A DNA stretch of 64,000 bases from Streptomyces roseochromogenus subsp. oscitans DS 12.976 (GTDB lineage Bacteria; Actinomycetota; Actinomycetes; Streptomycetales; Streptomycetaceae), in NCBI RefSeq assembly GCF_000497445.1, contig NZ_CM002285.1:5695762-5759761 (forward strand). Direction: 5' to 3'. Positions within the stretch are counted from its first letter, which is position 1. Each line of letters opens with the position of its first letter. A program made the position numbers and the translations under genes. A model generated the notes under the pieces. The model worked only from the letters and a program-made list of their open reading frames with translations. It did no database searches and was not told where the DNA came from. Shown here piece after piece: positions 41,601-49,697 of the stretch.

Positions 41601-42176
41601 GAACATGGGACAGGCCAGATGGCCGCCGATGTCGGGCACGAGTTGCTTGCCGTGCAGCCATAGCCGGCCCATGGCGCCGCCGCGGTAGCGCTTCCAGGAG
41701 GCCGGTTCGTGCGGCGGGGTGCCGGTGAGCAGGAGGGTCTTGTGCTCGCCGGCGACGTCGGCGACCTGGATGTCGGCGACCGGGCCCCAGGGCAGCCGGC
41801 CGCCGGGGTCTCCGTCGGTGGGGACCTTGTAGGCCCAGGTGAAGTAGGAGAAGGGCTGGCCGTGCGAGGCAACCGCCAGGATGTGGTCGTCCGGATCCCA
41901 GCCGCAGACCTGGGTGTCGGCGCTGCCCCAGTACGTCAGCTGCCGCGCGGGACCGCCGTCGACGCCGACCAGGTGGATCTCGGGCACGAGGCTGCGCCAG
42001 GTCGTGTACGCGATCTGTCTGCCGTCGGGCGAGAACCGCGGGTGCCCGGTCTTCGTACGGTCCGCCGTGAGCCGCCAGGCCCGGCCGGGGGCGTCGAGAG
42101 GAGCCAGCCAGAGGTCGTCCTCGGCCACGAAGCACAGCAGGTCGCCGCTGAGGTGGGGAAGGCGCAGATAGCTCAC
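38625..42176 (-). CDS. Tricorn protease homologue (S41 family)
   Basis: 1183 residues, the tricorn layout: two beta-propellers (about 1-310 and 330-720), core-1 (about 770-840), PDZ domain (about 850-960; AGTGIREGAVLTHVDGRPVD) and the S41 core with GGHISELVIEAL and the nucleophile region DEATSSDGDMI (about residue 1057). Tricorn degrades peptides released by the proteasome or other proteases in the cytoplasm. The second propeller carries an inserted acidic/Ser/Ala-rich tract (about 405-510) that includes a 33 bp DNA repeat. GTG 42176 with GGGGAG. Monocistronic. Confidence 0.92.
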   Translation of the reverse strand: MSYLRLPHLSGDLLCFVAEDDLWLAPLDAPGRAWRLTADRTKTGHPRFSPDGRQIAYTTWRSLVPEIHLVGVDGGPARQLTYWGSADTQVCGWDPDDHILAVASHGQPFSYFTWAYKVPTDGDPGGRLPWGPVADIQVADVAGEHKTLLLTGTPPHEPASWKRYRGGAMGRLWLHGKQLVPDIGGHLACPMFVAGRIAFLSDHEGVGNLYSCAHDGTDLRRHTDHEAFYARHASSDGTRVVYQCAGDLWLVDDLAPDAVPRKLDIRLAGPATGRRPYQVPAAQNVDGISVDETGRASAVVVRGSLYWLTHREGPARTISDTPGVRVRLPEMLGTTGQVAYVTDAEGEDAVEIAQLPRATGDRAPRRLASGELGRVLELACDPEGERLAVASHDGRLLLIDVSEGEGGEGGEGGEGGKVQGGDGEAAASGDGEGDGSAAGPGEKGASATEGADEKSTSAAASTDEKSTSTAGPADEKSTSAAAGADEQNSGPDEQGSGPAEAAGARVTELIRSVNGPVRDLSFSPDGAWLTWSHPGIGRSLRQIKLARIKDRLIVDVTNGRFEDENPVFTRDGRYLAFLSWRGFDPVYDVHTGDLSFPLGCRPYLVPLNSVTPSPFALNPEGRPAAGGLDPVEDEETGEAGTVTVEVEGLANRVTPFPVIASKYSALCPVAGGGLVWLRWPISGALGETFVNPADISGRPTLEYFNITKAKKAELVGHMDWFAVSGDGTRLVVVDEGDLRAVPSTESGDADTTVWIDLRRILHEVDPPAEWRQAFDEAGRIIRGYFWDPGMCGIDWDAVLDQYRPLVERVASPDDFADLLREVLGELGTSHAYVTAARRNEGPPHYQRWQGLLGANLVRRNGHWVVKRILPGDSSDSKARSPLAGTGIREGAVLTHVDGRPVDPVTGPFPLLAGSGGTTVELTFTPADISAEGASGRARRVAVVPLVDERPLRYQDWVAKRREVVRELSGGKCGYLHIPDMGGSGWAQFNRDLRMEVSRPALIVDVRGNAGGHISELVIEALTRTILGWDLTRDAQPVSYTSNAPRGPIVALADEATSSDGDMITAAFKLLKLGPVVGQRTWGGVVGMTGRHRLGDGTVITVPMNAAWFDAYGWSVENHGVTPDLEIMRTPLDWAEGRHAQMDDAIQLALDLLESNPAAVPPDYSDAPNRSRPNLPPRAKRGVK
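40740..40858 (-). repeat. 33 bp in-frame repeat (4 units) in the tricorn gene
   Basis: GCTCGTGCTCTTTTCGTCCG recurs at 40740, 40773 and 40806, and a variant at 40839, at exact 33 bp spacing. On the coding strand it gives 11-residue units of type DEKSTSAA plus three variable residues. Confidence 0.85.
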
Positions 42177-42247
42177 CTCCCCATGCTTTTCCGCCAGCTG
42201 GGACCCAGCAACTTATGCGGTTCTCACGTCCGTGATACAAGACACGT

Positions 42248-42262
42248 ACGAAACGGTTTCGT
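42248..42262. promoter_or_regulatory. TetR-type operator
   Basis: ACGAAAC-G-GTTTCGT (42248-42262) is a perfect 7-1-7 palindrome in the gap between the tricorn gene and the TetR gene, 70 bases before the TetR start. Size and symmetry fit a TetR autoregulatory operator. Confidence 0.6.
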
Positions 42263-42331
42263 TTCGCATGCTGGCAGGGTATCTTCATGGTGGTACGAAG
42301 CAGGAGGCTCCGCAGCAAGAAGGTGGGTGGC

Positions 42332-42979
42332 ATGACCGAGGTCGCATCCAAGGGGGCGGCGTCAGCCGCTCCGGTGGAGCCGGTGCTTGCACCGGGGCGC
42401 CGCAGTCGGATCACGCCCGAGCGCGAGGCCGAGTTGTACGAGGCCGTGCTCGACCTGCTCCGGGAGGTCGGCTACGACGCCCTCACCATGGACGCCGTGG
42501 CCGCGCGCACCAAGTCCAGCAAGGCGACGCTCTACCGCCAGTGGGGCGGCAAGGCCGAGCTGGTGGCGAAGGCGGTGCGGCACGGCAAGCCGGGCGGCTT
42601 CGCCGACGAGGTCGACACCGGATCGCTCAGGGGCGACCTGCACGCCCTCACCCTGCGTTCCGACGACTGCGAGATGGAGCAGAACTCCGCGCTGATGCGG
42701 GGTCTGGCGATGGCCATGCACGGCAACCCGGACCTGCTGCGCGCGTTCAAGGACCATCTCATCGAGCCGGAGATGGCGGCGTTCCGCCGTGTGCTGCAAC
42801 GGGCGATCGACCGGGGCGAGGTCCGCGCGGACAACCCCGCGATCGACTACGTGATGCACATGATGATCGGCGGGTTCGCCGCCCGCACGCTCATCGACGA
42901 GCGGCCGCCGACGCAGGCCTTCCTCCTGTCGTACATCGACGCCGTGGTCCTCCCCGCCCTCGGCGTTCCCACCACCTGA
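42332..42979 (+). CDS. TetR-family regulator adjoining an MMPL transporter
   Basis: 215 residues. HTH at about 25-70: REAELYEAVLDLLREVGYDA, LTMDAVAARTKSSKATLYRQ and WGGKAEL. The C-terminal domain is the TetR_C type with AIDYVMHMMIGGFAARTLID. ATG 42332 is chosen behind GAAGGTGGG. A perfect palindromic operator lies upstream, and the MMPL transporter follows in the same direction after 131 bp, so it probably represses itself and that transporter. Confidence 0.87.
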   Translation: MTEVASKGAASAAPVEPVLAPGRRSRITPEREAELYEAVLDLLREVGYDALTMDAVAARTKSSKATLYRQWGGKAELVAKAVRHGKPGGFADEVDTGSLRGDLHALTLRSDDCEMEQNSALMRGLAMAMHGNPDLLRAFKDHLIEPEMAAFRRVLQRAIDRGEVRADNPAIDYVMHMMIGGFAARTLIDERPPTQAFLLSYIDAVVLPALGVPTT

Positions 42980-42988
42980 TCACCACCC

Positions 42989-43003
42989 GATCACCATGTG
43001 ATC
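42989..43003. promoter_or_regulatory. GATCAC-CAT-GTGATC palindrome before the MMPL gene
   Basis: A perfect 6-3-6 palindrome within a cluster of TGATCA-like words (about 42977-43015) between the TetR and MMPL genes. It differs from the TetR operator upstream. Possibly a site for another regulator; function unknown. Confidence 0.3.
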
Positions 43004-43110
43004 ATCTTCTGATCCCCGAGTAAGCCCACCACCTGACGTCACCGCTCACGTCGTCGGGCTGATCACCCCTGCCCTGATGAACCCCACGACCTGACCGGGA
43101 GTACGTCTCC

Positions 43111-45315
43111 GTGGCCACGATGCTCTACAAACTCGGCCGTCTCGCCTTCCGGCGACGGCATTTCGTCGCCCTCATATGGATCGCGCTGCTCACCCTCGCC
43201 GGGGTGGGCGCCGCCTCCGCGCCGGCCGCCGGCAACACCTCCTTCTCGATCCCCGGCACCGAGGCGCAGAAGGCCTTCGACCTGCTGGAACAGCGCTTCC
43301 CCGGGATGAGCGCCGACGGCGCCACCGCGCGCGTCGTCTTCAAGGCGCCGAGCGGCGAGAAGATGACCGACCAACTCAACAAGGCGGCCGTCGAGAAGAC
43401 CGTCAAGGAGCTGGGCAGCGGCTCCGAGGTCGCCTCCGTCGCCGACCCCTACGCCGGGCACGCCGTCAGCAAGAACGGCACGATCGCCTACGCCTCGGTG
43501 AAGTACAAGGTCTCCGGCATGGAGCTGAAGGACTCCTCCCGGGACGCCCTGAAGGAGGCCGCACAGCACGCGCGGGACGCCGGGCTGACCGTCGAGGTCG
43601 GCGGTGACGCGCTGAACGCGACCCCGAAGACCGGCTCCAGTGAGGTCATCGGCATCGGCATCGCCGCCGTTGTCCTCGTCATCACCTTCGGCTCGCTGCT
43701 CGCGGCCGGATTCCCGCTGCTCACCGCGCTCATCGGCGTCGGCATCGGCGTCTCCACGATCACGGCGCTGGCCAGCGCCCTGGACCTCGGCTCCACCACC
43801 TCCACCCTCGCGTCGATGATCGGCCTGGCCGTCGGCATCGACTACGCCCTCTTCATCGTCTCCCGCTACCGCGCCGAACTGGCCGAGGGCCGCGAGCGCG
43901 AGGAAGCGGCCGGACGGGCGGTCGGTACGGCGGGTTCGGCGGTGGTCTTCGCCGGCCTCACCGTCGTCATCGCCCTGGTCGGGCTTTCGGTCGTCAACAT
44001 CCCGATGCTCACCAAGATGGGCATCGCGGCGGCCGGCACCGTCGCCATCGCCGTCCTCATCGCGCTGACGATGATCCCGGCGCTGCTCGGCTACGCGGGC
44101 CGCAAGATCAAGCCGACGGGTGAGAAGAGCAAGCTGCTCGGCGGCGGCCGCACTCCGAAGAAGCCGGGCCGGCCCAACATGGGCACCCGCTGGGCGAGTT
44201 TCGTCGTACGCCGCCCGGTCGCCGTTCTGCTGCTCGGTGTGCTCGGCCTCGGCGCGGCGGCGATCCCGGCCGCCTCCCTGGAACTGGGCCTGCCCGACGA
44301 CGGCTCCCAGCCCACCTCCACCACCCAGCGCCGTGCCTACGACCTGCTCTCCGAGGGCTTCGGGCCTGGCTTCAACGGCCCGCTGATGGTCGTGGTCGAC
44401 GCCAAGGACAGCCATGACCCCAAGGCCGCCTTCACCAAGGTCGGCGACGAGATCAAGGGCCTGAAGGACGTCGTCACGGTCACCCCGGCCATGGCCAACA
44501 AGGCCGGCGACACCGCGACGATCACGGTCGTACCCAAGTCCAAGCCGTCCTCGCGGACGACCGAGGACCTGGTGCACACCATCCGTGACAAGGGCGCGGA
44601 CATCGCGCAGGAGACGGACTCCAAGGTCCTGGTCACCGGTTCGACGGCGATGAACATCGACGTCTCGCAGAAGCTGAACGACGCGCTGCTGCCCTATCTG
44701 GCGCTGGTGGTGGGTCTCGCGTTCCTGCTGCTGATCGTGGTCTTCCGCTCGATCCTCGTCCCGCTGAAGGCGGCCCTCGGCTTCCTGCTCAGCGTGCTCG
44801 CGGCCCTCGGCGCCGTGGTCGCGGTCTTCCAGTGGGGCTGGCTGTCCGGCCTGATAAACGTCGAGCAGACCGGCCCGGTCATGTCGATGATGCCGATCTT
44901 CATGGTGGGTGTCGTCTTCGGTCTCGCGATGGACTACGAGGTGTTCCTCGTGACCCGGATGCGGGAGGCGTTCGTCCACGGCGAGAAGCCCAGCCAGGCC
45001 ATCGTGACCGGCTTCAAGCACGGCGCACGGGTCGTCACGGCCGCCGCCGTCATCATGATCGCCGTCTTCTCCGGCTTCATCGGCTCCACCGAGGCGATGG
45101 TCAAGATGATCGGCTTCGGCCTCGCGATCGCCGTCTTCTTCGACGCGTTCATCGTCCGCATGGCCATCGTCCCGGCGGTGCTCGCGCTGCTCGGCAAGCG
45201 GGCCTGGTGGCTGCCGAAGTGGCTCGACCGGGCGCTGCCCAACGTGGACGTCGAGGGCGAGGGCCTCCAGAAGAACGCTGATCCGGACGAGGAGAGGGAG
45301 CTGGTACGCGCCTGA
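43111..45315 (+). CDS. MMPL-family RND-type transporter
   Basis: 734 residues, 12 membrane helices in two halves (1-360 and 370-700), each with one helix, a large extracellular domain and five helices. MMPL signatures: IGLAVGIDYALFIVSRYRAE (about 237-256) and FGLAMDYEVFLVTRMREAF (about 607-625) with the proton-relay Asp-Tyr pairs. Family members export lipids, siderophores or drugs using the proton gradient. GTG 43111. It follows a TetR gene and ends in a strong terminator. Substrate unknown. Confidence 0.9.
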   Translation: MATMLYKLGRLAFRRRHFVALIWIALLTLAGVGAASAPAAGNTSFSIPGTEAQKAFDLLEQRFPGMSADGATARVVFKAPSGEKMTDQLNKAAVEKTVKELGSGSEVASVADPYAGHAVSKNGTIAYASVKYKVSGMELKDSSRDALKEAAQHARDAGLTVEVGGDALNATPKTGSSEVIGIGIAAVVLVITFGSLLAAGFPLLTALIGVGIGVSTITALASALDLGSTTSTLASMIGLAVGIDYALFIVSRYRAELAEGREREEAAGRAVGTAGSAVVFAGLTVVIALVGLSVVNIPMLTKMGIAAAGTVAIAVLIALTMIPALLGYAGRKIKPTGEKSKLLGGGRTPKKPGRPNMGTRWASFVVRRPVAVLLLGVLGLGAAAIPAASLELGLPDDGSQPTSTTQRRAYDLLSEGFGPGFNGPLMVVVDAKDSHDPKAAFTKVGDEIKGLKDVVTVTPAMANKAGDTATITVVPKSKPSSRTTEDLVHTIRDKGADIAQETDSKVLVTGSTAMNIDVSQKLNDALLPYLALVVGLAFLLLIVVFRSILVPLKAALGFLLSVLAALGAVVAVFQWGWLSGLINVEQTGPVMSMMPIFMVGVVFGLAMDYEVFLVTRMREAFVHGEKPSQAIVTGFKHGARVVTAAAVIMIAVFSGFIGSTEAMVKMIGFGLAIAVFFDAFIVRMAIVPAVLALLGKRAWWLPKWLDRALPNVDVEGEGLQKNADPDEERELVRA

Positions 45316-45338
45316 CGTACCACTTCCGGTAGCGGACC

Positions 45339-45385
45339 GGCCGGTGAGAGTGCCCGTGGGGACGGGGCTTGCACTCTCACCGGCC
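45339..45385 (+). terminator. Terminator of the MMPL gene
   Basis: Perfect 15 bp stem (45339-45353 with 45371-45385) followed by TTTTC. Confidence 0.85.
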
Positions 45386-45461
45386 TTTTCTGTCCCGGTT
45401 CTGTCTCGGCTGTCCTGGCTGTCTCGGGCGTTGTACGGGTACAGGTGCGCGTTGGAGGTGC

Positions 45462-46313
45462 GTGAGCGTGAACGAGGGCGTGGACGAGGCGGGTTGGGAC
45501 GTCGAACCCGGCGACGAGATCGAGCCGATGGTGCAGGCGGTGGGGCGCCTGCACAAGGTCTGCCGAGAGGCGGCCGGGGTGAGCGTGGTCGACCTGGCCG
45601 AGGTCATGGGCTACGGCGAGGACCTGATCCGCAAGATCGAGCGCGGGCAGCGGATTCCCCGGCCGGAGTTCCTGGACAAGGCGGACACGGTTCTCAAGGC
45701 GCAGGGGCATCTGCGGGCGTTCATGGAGGACATGAGGAAGGCCCGGTATCCGAAGAAGGTGCGGAAGCTGGCGGAGATGGAGGGCCGAGCCGTCGAGCTG
45801 CTGCTGTACAGCAACCACAACATCCATGGGTTGCTCCAGACACCGGAGTACACGCGGGCGTTGTTGAAGGTGCGCCGACCGGCGTATGCGCAGGACGAGT
45901 TGGAGCAGATGGTTGCGGCACGCGTGGCGCGACATTCGATCTTCGAGCGTTCGCCCGCTCCTGACCTCAGCTTTGTCCAGGAACAGGTGACGCTCGAACG
46001 GCCCATCGGCGGGAAAATGGTGCTACGTCGACAGCTTGAACACCTTTTGGAGCTGTGCAAGTTGCCCAACGTCGAGGTCCAGGTCATGCCGACCCGCCAC
46101 GAAGGGCACCCCGGAATGAGCGGCTTGGTCGAGTTGCTGAAGTTCGAGGACGGTACCGCTGTAGGTCGCTCCGAAGGGGCGTTCAACGGCCGCCCGGTCT
46201 CGGACCTCAGGCAGCTCCGGATCCTCGAACTGCGGTATGGGATCATCCGAGCCGAGGCTCTCTCACCGAGGGAGTCGCACGCCTTCATTGAGCAAGCGCT
46301 GGGGAGACTATGA
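45462..46313 (+). CDS. XRE-family regulator with DUF5753 domain
   Basis: 283 residues. N-terminal helix-turn-helix (about 20-75): LHKVCREAAGVSVVDLAEVM and GYGEDLIRKIERGQRIPRPE. The DUF5753 domain follows (about 100-275) with LLQTPEYTRALL, QEQVTLERPIGGKMVLRRQL and PNVEVQVMP. Streptomyces has dozens of these (WhiJ-like) paired with small DUF397 proteins; several affect development or antibiotic production. GTG 45462 with GGAGG upstream; GTG 45468 equally possible. It overlaps the DUF397 gene by ATGA. Confidence 0.9.
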   Translation: MSVNEGVDEAGWDVEPGDEIEPMVQAVGRLHKVCREAAGVSVVDLAEVMGYGEDLIRKIERGQRIPRPEFLDKADTVLKAQGHLRAFMEDMRKARYPKKVRKLAEMEGRAVELLLYSNHNIHGLLQTPEYTRALLKVRRPAYAQDELEQMVAARVARHSIFERSPAPDLSFVQEQVTLERPIGGKMVLRRQLEHLLELCKLPNVEVQVMPTRHEGHPGMSGLVELLKFEDGTAVGRSEGAFNGRPVSDLRQLRILELRYGIIRAEALSPRESHAFIEQALGRL

Positions 46314-46492
46314 GCGCCACGGAACTGCACTGGTTCAAGAGCAGCTACAGCAGCAGCAGCGAAGGCGACGACTGCGTCGAAGTAGCCACCACCCCCACCA
46401 CCATCCACATCCGCGACTCCAAAACCCCCGACACCGCGCAGCTGAAGGTCACCCCGGCCGCTTGGGCCGAGTTCCTCACCCGTCTCGGGTGA
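46310..46492 (+). CDS. DUF397-family protein (BldB-like partner)
   Basis: 60 residues. The family pattern is complete: LHWFKSSYSSSSEGDDCVEV, then HIRDSKTP and a final WAEFLTRL. DUF397 proteins act with the adjacent XRE/DUF5753 regulator, probably as an antagonist or partner as proposed for WhiJ pairs. The start overlaps the XRE stop by four bases, and the last 17 bases overlap the convergent phosphatase gene. Confidence 0.92.
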   Translation: MSATELHWFKSSYSSSSEGDDCVEVATTPTTIHIRDSKTPDTAQLKVTPAAWAEFLTRLG

Positions 46493-47573
46493 CCGCGAGC
46501 AGTGCCAAGTCATCGGTGATGCGCCCGCCGGTGTGGCGGCTCACCTCGGTGAGAAGGGTGTCGAGCAGCGCGTCCGGTCCGGCGAAGTCGCGTCCGGTCA
46601 GCCCGGCTGCGGGGTCGTAGAAGTCCCCGGCGCGGTTGCGCGCCTCGGTCAGACCGTCGGTATACAGCAGGAGAGTCGCTCCTGGGGGGAAGGGCACCGT
46701 GTCGGTCCGGTCCGGGTCGGCGCTCAGCTCCGCCAGTCCCAGAGGGAGGGCCGGTTCGGACGGTTCCGCGCTGCGCACCTGGCCGGCGTGCAGGAGCAGG
46801 GGCGCCGGGTGGCCGCGGTTGACCAGCCGCAGTTCATCGCCGCAGGGCGGGATCTCGACAAGAACGCCGGTGACGAACCCCTCGGCGTGCTCGGGTCCCG
46901 TCCGCCGCTCTCTTTCCCGTAGCAGCGCCCGCTCCAGCCTGGCCGTGATCGCGACGAGCGTGGGTTCCTCTTCGGCGGCCTCCCGGAACACCCCCATGGT
47001 CACGTCCACCGCCTGGACCGCGTCCAGGCCCTTGCCCCGTACATCCCCGACCAGACAGCGCACGCCGTACGGGGTGGCCTGGGCGCTGTACAGGTCGCCA
47101 CCGATCTGCGCGTCCTGCACGGCCGCCTGGTAGCGCACGGCGATCCGCAGGGGGCCCATCGAGGACGGCAGCTGCGGCAGCACGGCGCGCTGGACGGCCA
47201 GGGCGATTCTGCGTGCGGACTCCAGACGCAGGTTGCTGTAGTGCATGAGACGGTTGACGACGACGGCGAGGGCCGAGACGGTCACGACCGCCGCCAGCTC
47301 GCTCTGCCCACCGGAATCCCCCAGGAGGCCGAAGTGGGTGAGCAGCGCGACGTCGGTGCCACAGGCACCGATGCCCGCCAGCACCGTCGCGCGAAGCGAC
47401 AGCAGCGCGGCGGCTGCCATCGGCGCGGCTGTGTAGAAGGCCTCCCCACTGACATGCGGAGCGGTGTTGTAGTCGAAGAGGGCGCCTCCGACGAGCAGGA
47501 CGACGGGCAGCAGCTGAAGGTGGCGCAGAAACCAGCCTCCGACGGTGGCGCGCCTCCCGCTCTCTGCCCTCAT
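46476..47573 (-). CDS. Membrane-anchored PP2C/SpoIIE-family phosphatase
   Basis: 365 residues. Four to five membrane helices (about 18-135), a short coiled linker, then a PP2C/SpoIIE domain (about 150-360) with AVQDAQIGGDLYSAQATPYG, CLVGDVRGKGLDAVQAV, LVNRGHPAPLLL, LLYTDGLTEARNR and DDLALLAV. Such Mg/Mn phosphatases typically dephosphorylate anti-sigma-factor antagonists. No anti-sigma partner is adjacent. ATG 47573 with GGGAG; the frame remains open far upstream but without family pattern. Overlaps DUF397 tail to tail. Confidence 0.88.
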   Translation of the reverse strand: MRAESGRRATVGGWFLRHLQLLPVVLLVGGALFDYNTAPHVSGEAFYTAAPMAAAALLSLRATVLAGIGACGTDVALLTHFGLLGDSGGQSELAAVVTVSALAVVVNRLMHYSNLRLESARRIALAVQRAVLPQLPSSMGPLRIAVRYQAAVQDAQIGGDLYSAQATPYGVRCLVGDVRGKGLDAVQAVDVTMGVFREAAEEEPTLVAITARLERALLRERERRTGPEHAEGFVTGVLVEIPPCGDELRLVNRGHPAPLLLHAGQVRSAEPSEPALPLGLAELSADPDRTDTVPFPPGATLLLYTDGLTEARNRAGDFYDPAAGLTGRDFAGPDALLDTLLTEVSRHTGGRITDDLALLAVTRDG

Positions 47574-47747
47574 GCGCCCGCTCCCGTCTCTGTCGCGCGT
47601 CGCTGTCGCGCCGTACAGCACACGCTCAAGCATCCTCAGGCCCGATGACGCGTGCCAATCGTGCAGCGGCCGTATGGGTGCGTGTTGCCCAGCGCGGGCA
47701 TGGCAATCAGTCGCGTGCGCAGTACATCGACCGCTACCGTGCCCCGC

Positions 47748-47819
47748 ATGACGACGACAGCCGCCACAGCCGCCACCGACGCCGAAGAGTCCGGAGCCCA
47801 CCCCGACGGCTCGCTGTGA
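47748..47819 (+). CDS. Possible 23-residue leader peptide
   Basis: ATG 47748 opens MTTTAATAATDAEESGAHPD plus GSL and stops at TGA 47817-47819. That stop overlaps the GTG start of the transporter gene (GTGA). The short frame could couple or regulate translation. Coding evidence is only the overlap and Ala/Thr/Asp composition. Confidence 0.35.
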   Translation: MTTTAATAATDAEESGAHPDGSL

Positions 47820-48661
47820 CGCCGCTGGTCACCGCTGCGGTGCTGCTCGCCGCGGTCACGCACGCCAGCTGGAACGCCATCGCCCACAAGATCACCGACA
47901 AGCTGGTCGGGTTCACGCTGATCTCCGGCGGCGGTCTGCTCATCGGGCTCGCGCTGGTGCCGTTCGTGGCGTTTCCGGCGGCAGCGGCCTGGCCGTACCT
48001 CTTCGCCTCCGCGGCCGTGCACGTCGCCTACTACGCACTGCTCATGACCTCGTTCCGGCTGGGCGACTTCGGGCAGGCCTATCCGATCGCGCGCGGGAGC
48101 GCGCCGCTCGTGGTGACCGTGCTGGCGGCGGTGTTCGCGCACGAGGTACCCGGGGCGTGGTCGGCGGCCGGCATCGCCGTGTCGTGCCTCGGGCTCAGTG
48201 GCGTCAGCCTGTGGGGGCTGCGCGGCCACCGGCCCAACTGGGCCGCGATCGGTGCCGCCCTGGCGACCGGGCTGACGATCGCCGCGTACACGGTGCTCGA
48301 CGGCCTGGGCGTACGCGCCTCCCAGTCGTCGCTCGGCTACATCGCCTGGCTGATGGCCGTTCAGGGAGCCGTCGTCCCGGCGTACATGTACGCGCGCGTG
48401 CGGGGCGACACGGTCCGGCTGCTGCGGCCGTACGCCGCCCTCGGCTTCCTCGGCGCCTTCCTCTCCGTCGCCGCCTACGCCCTCGTCCTCTGGGCCCAGA
48501 CGCGCGCCGCTCTCGCCCCCGTCGCCGCCCTGCGCGAGTCCTCGATCATCGTCGGCGCCGCCATCGGCGCCTTGTTCTTCAAGGAGAACTTCGGGGCGCC
48601 CCGGATAGCGGCGGCGGGACTGCTGGTCGTGGGGATCGGACTGATGCTGCACGCGGGGTAG
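47816..48661 (+). CDS. EamA/DMT-family membrane transporter
   Basis: 281 residues with ten membrane helices in two EamA repeats (about 1-135 and 140-280). Segments LLAAVTHASWNAIAHKITDK, AYYALLMTSFRLGDFGQAYP and ESSIIVGAAIGALFFKENFG are typical of this drug/metabolite transporter branch. GTG 47816 overlaps the stop of a short upstream frame. Substrate unknown. Divergent from the PP2C phosphatase. Confidence 0.83.
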   Translation: MTPLVTAAVLLAAVTHASWNAIAHKITDKLVGFTLISGGGLLIGLALVPFVAFPAAAAWPYLFASAAVHVAYYALLMTSFRLGDFGQAYPIARGSAPLVVTVLAAVFAHEVPGAWSAAGIAVSCLGLSGVSLWGLRGHRPNWAAIGAALATGLTIAAYTVLDGLGVRASQSSLGYIAWLMAVQGAVVPAYMYARVRGDTVRLLRPYAALGFLGAFLSVAAYALVLWAQTRAALAPVAALRESSIIVGAAIGALFFKENFGAPRIAAAGLLVVGIGLMLHAG

Positions 48662-48726
48662 CAGGATGACGTGGGGACACCGCGGGGACACCGTTGGGCC
48701 ACGACGAACCGTACGAGGGAGCCGTA

Positions 48727-49602
48727 ATGACCGACAAACCGACCGTCAGCGTCCTGGGCACCGGCATCATGGGCGCCGCGATGGCGCGCAATCTCGCCCG
48801 TGCCGGGCTCGGCGTCCGGGCCTGGAACCGTACCCGTGACAAGGCCGAGCCGCTGGCCGCGGACGGGATCCGGGTCACCGGCACGCCCGCCGAGGCCGTC
48901 GAGGGCGCCGATGCCGTGCTGACCATGCTCTACGACGGCAACACCGTCCTGGACGTGATGCGCGAGGCAGCTCCGGCGCTGCATCCGGGCGCCGTGTGGG
49001 CGCAGTGCACCACCGCCGGGATCGAGCTGGTCGCCGACCTGGCCGCTTTCGCCCGCGAGCACGGCCTGGTGTTCTACGACGCCCCGGTCCTCGGTACCCG
49101 CCAGCCCGCCGAGGCCGGTCAGCTGACCGTGCTGGCCGCCGGGCCCGAGGAGGGCCGGGAGACGGTCACGCCCGTCTTCGACGCCGTCGGCGCCAAGACC
49201 GTGTGGACCGGCGAGGACGGGGCCGCGGGCAGCGCCAGCCGGCTGAAGCTGGTGGCCAACAGCTGGGTGCTCGCCGTCACCGCGGCGACCGGTGAGGTGC
49301 TGGCCCTCTCGAAGGGCCTCGGCGTCGACCCGCGGAGCTTCTTCGACCTCATCGACGGTGGGCCGCTCGACATGGGGTACCTGCGGGCCAAGTCCGCTCT
49401 GGTGCTCGATGAGAAGCTGACCCCGGCGTCGTTCGCCGTGGCCACCGCCGAGAAGGACGCGCGGCTCATCGTCCAGGCCGGTGAGCGGGGCGGCGTACGG
49501 CTCGATGTCGCCGAGGCGGCGGCCGAGCGATTCGCCCGGGCCGCCGCTCAGGGGCATGCCGACGAGGACATGGCCGCGGCCTACTTCGCCAGCTTCGACT
49601 AG
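48727..49602 (+). CDS. NAD(P)-dependent beta-hydroxyacid dehydrogenase-like protein
   Basis: 291 residues of the 3-hydroxyisobutyrate/6-phosphogluconate dehydrogenase family. Cofactor loop VSVLGTGIMGAAMARNLARA (residues 7-26); RPAVW-type segment as GAVWAQCTTAGIE; substrate loop YDAPVLGTRQPAEAGQLTVL; catalytic Lys region GSASRLKLVANSWVLA (about 170-185). Binds a small hydroxyacid or imine; substrate not determinable, and imine reductases share this fold. ATG 48727 with GGGAG. Confidence 0.88.
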   Translation: MTDKPTVSVLGTGIMGAAMARNLARAGLGVRAWNRTRDKAEPLAADGIRVTGTPAEAVEGADAVLTMLYDGNTVLDVMREAAPALHPGAVWAQCTTAGIELVADLAAFAREHGLVFYDAPVLGTRQPAEAGQLTVLAAGPEEGRETVTPVFDAVGAKTVWTGEDGAAGSASRLKLVANSWVLAVTAATGEVLALSKGLGVDPRSFFDLIDGGPLDMGYLRAKSALVLDEKLTPASFAVATAEKDARLIVQAGERGGVRLDVAEAAAERFARAAAQGHADEDMAAAYFASFD

Positions 49603-49697
49603 CAGCCGGGTGAGCGACAGGACTGCACCAGGCCTCCACGTGACGTTCCGCGCGCCGGGGCGCACCCTGGAAGCAGCGGCTTTCGGAGGTGATCGTC

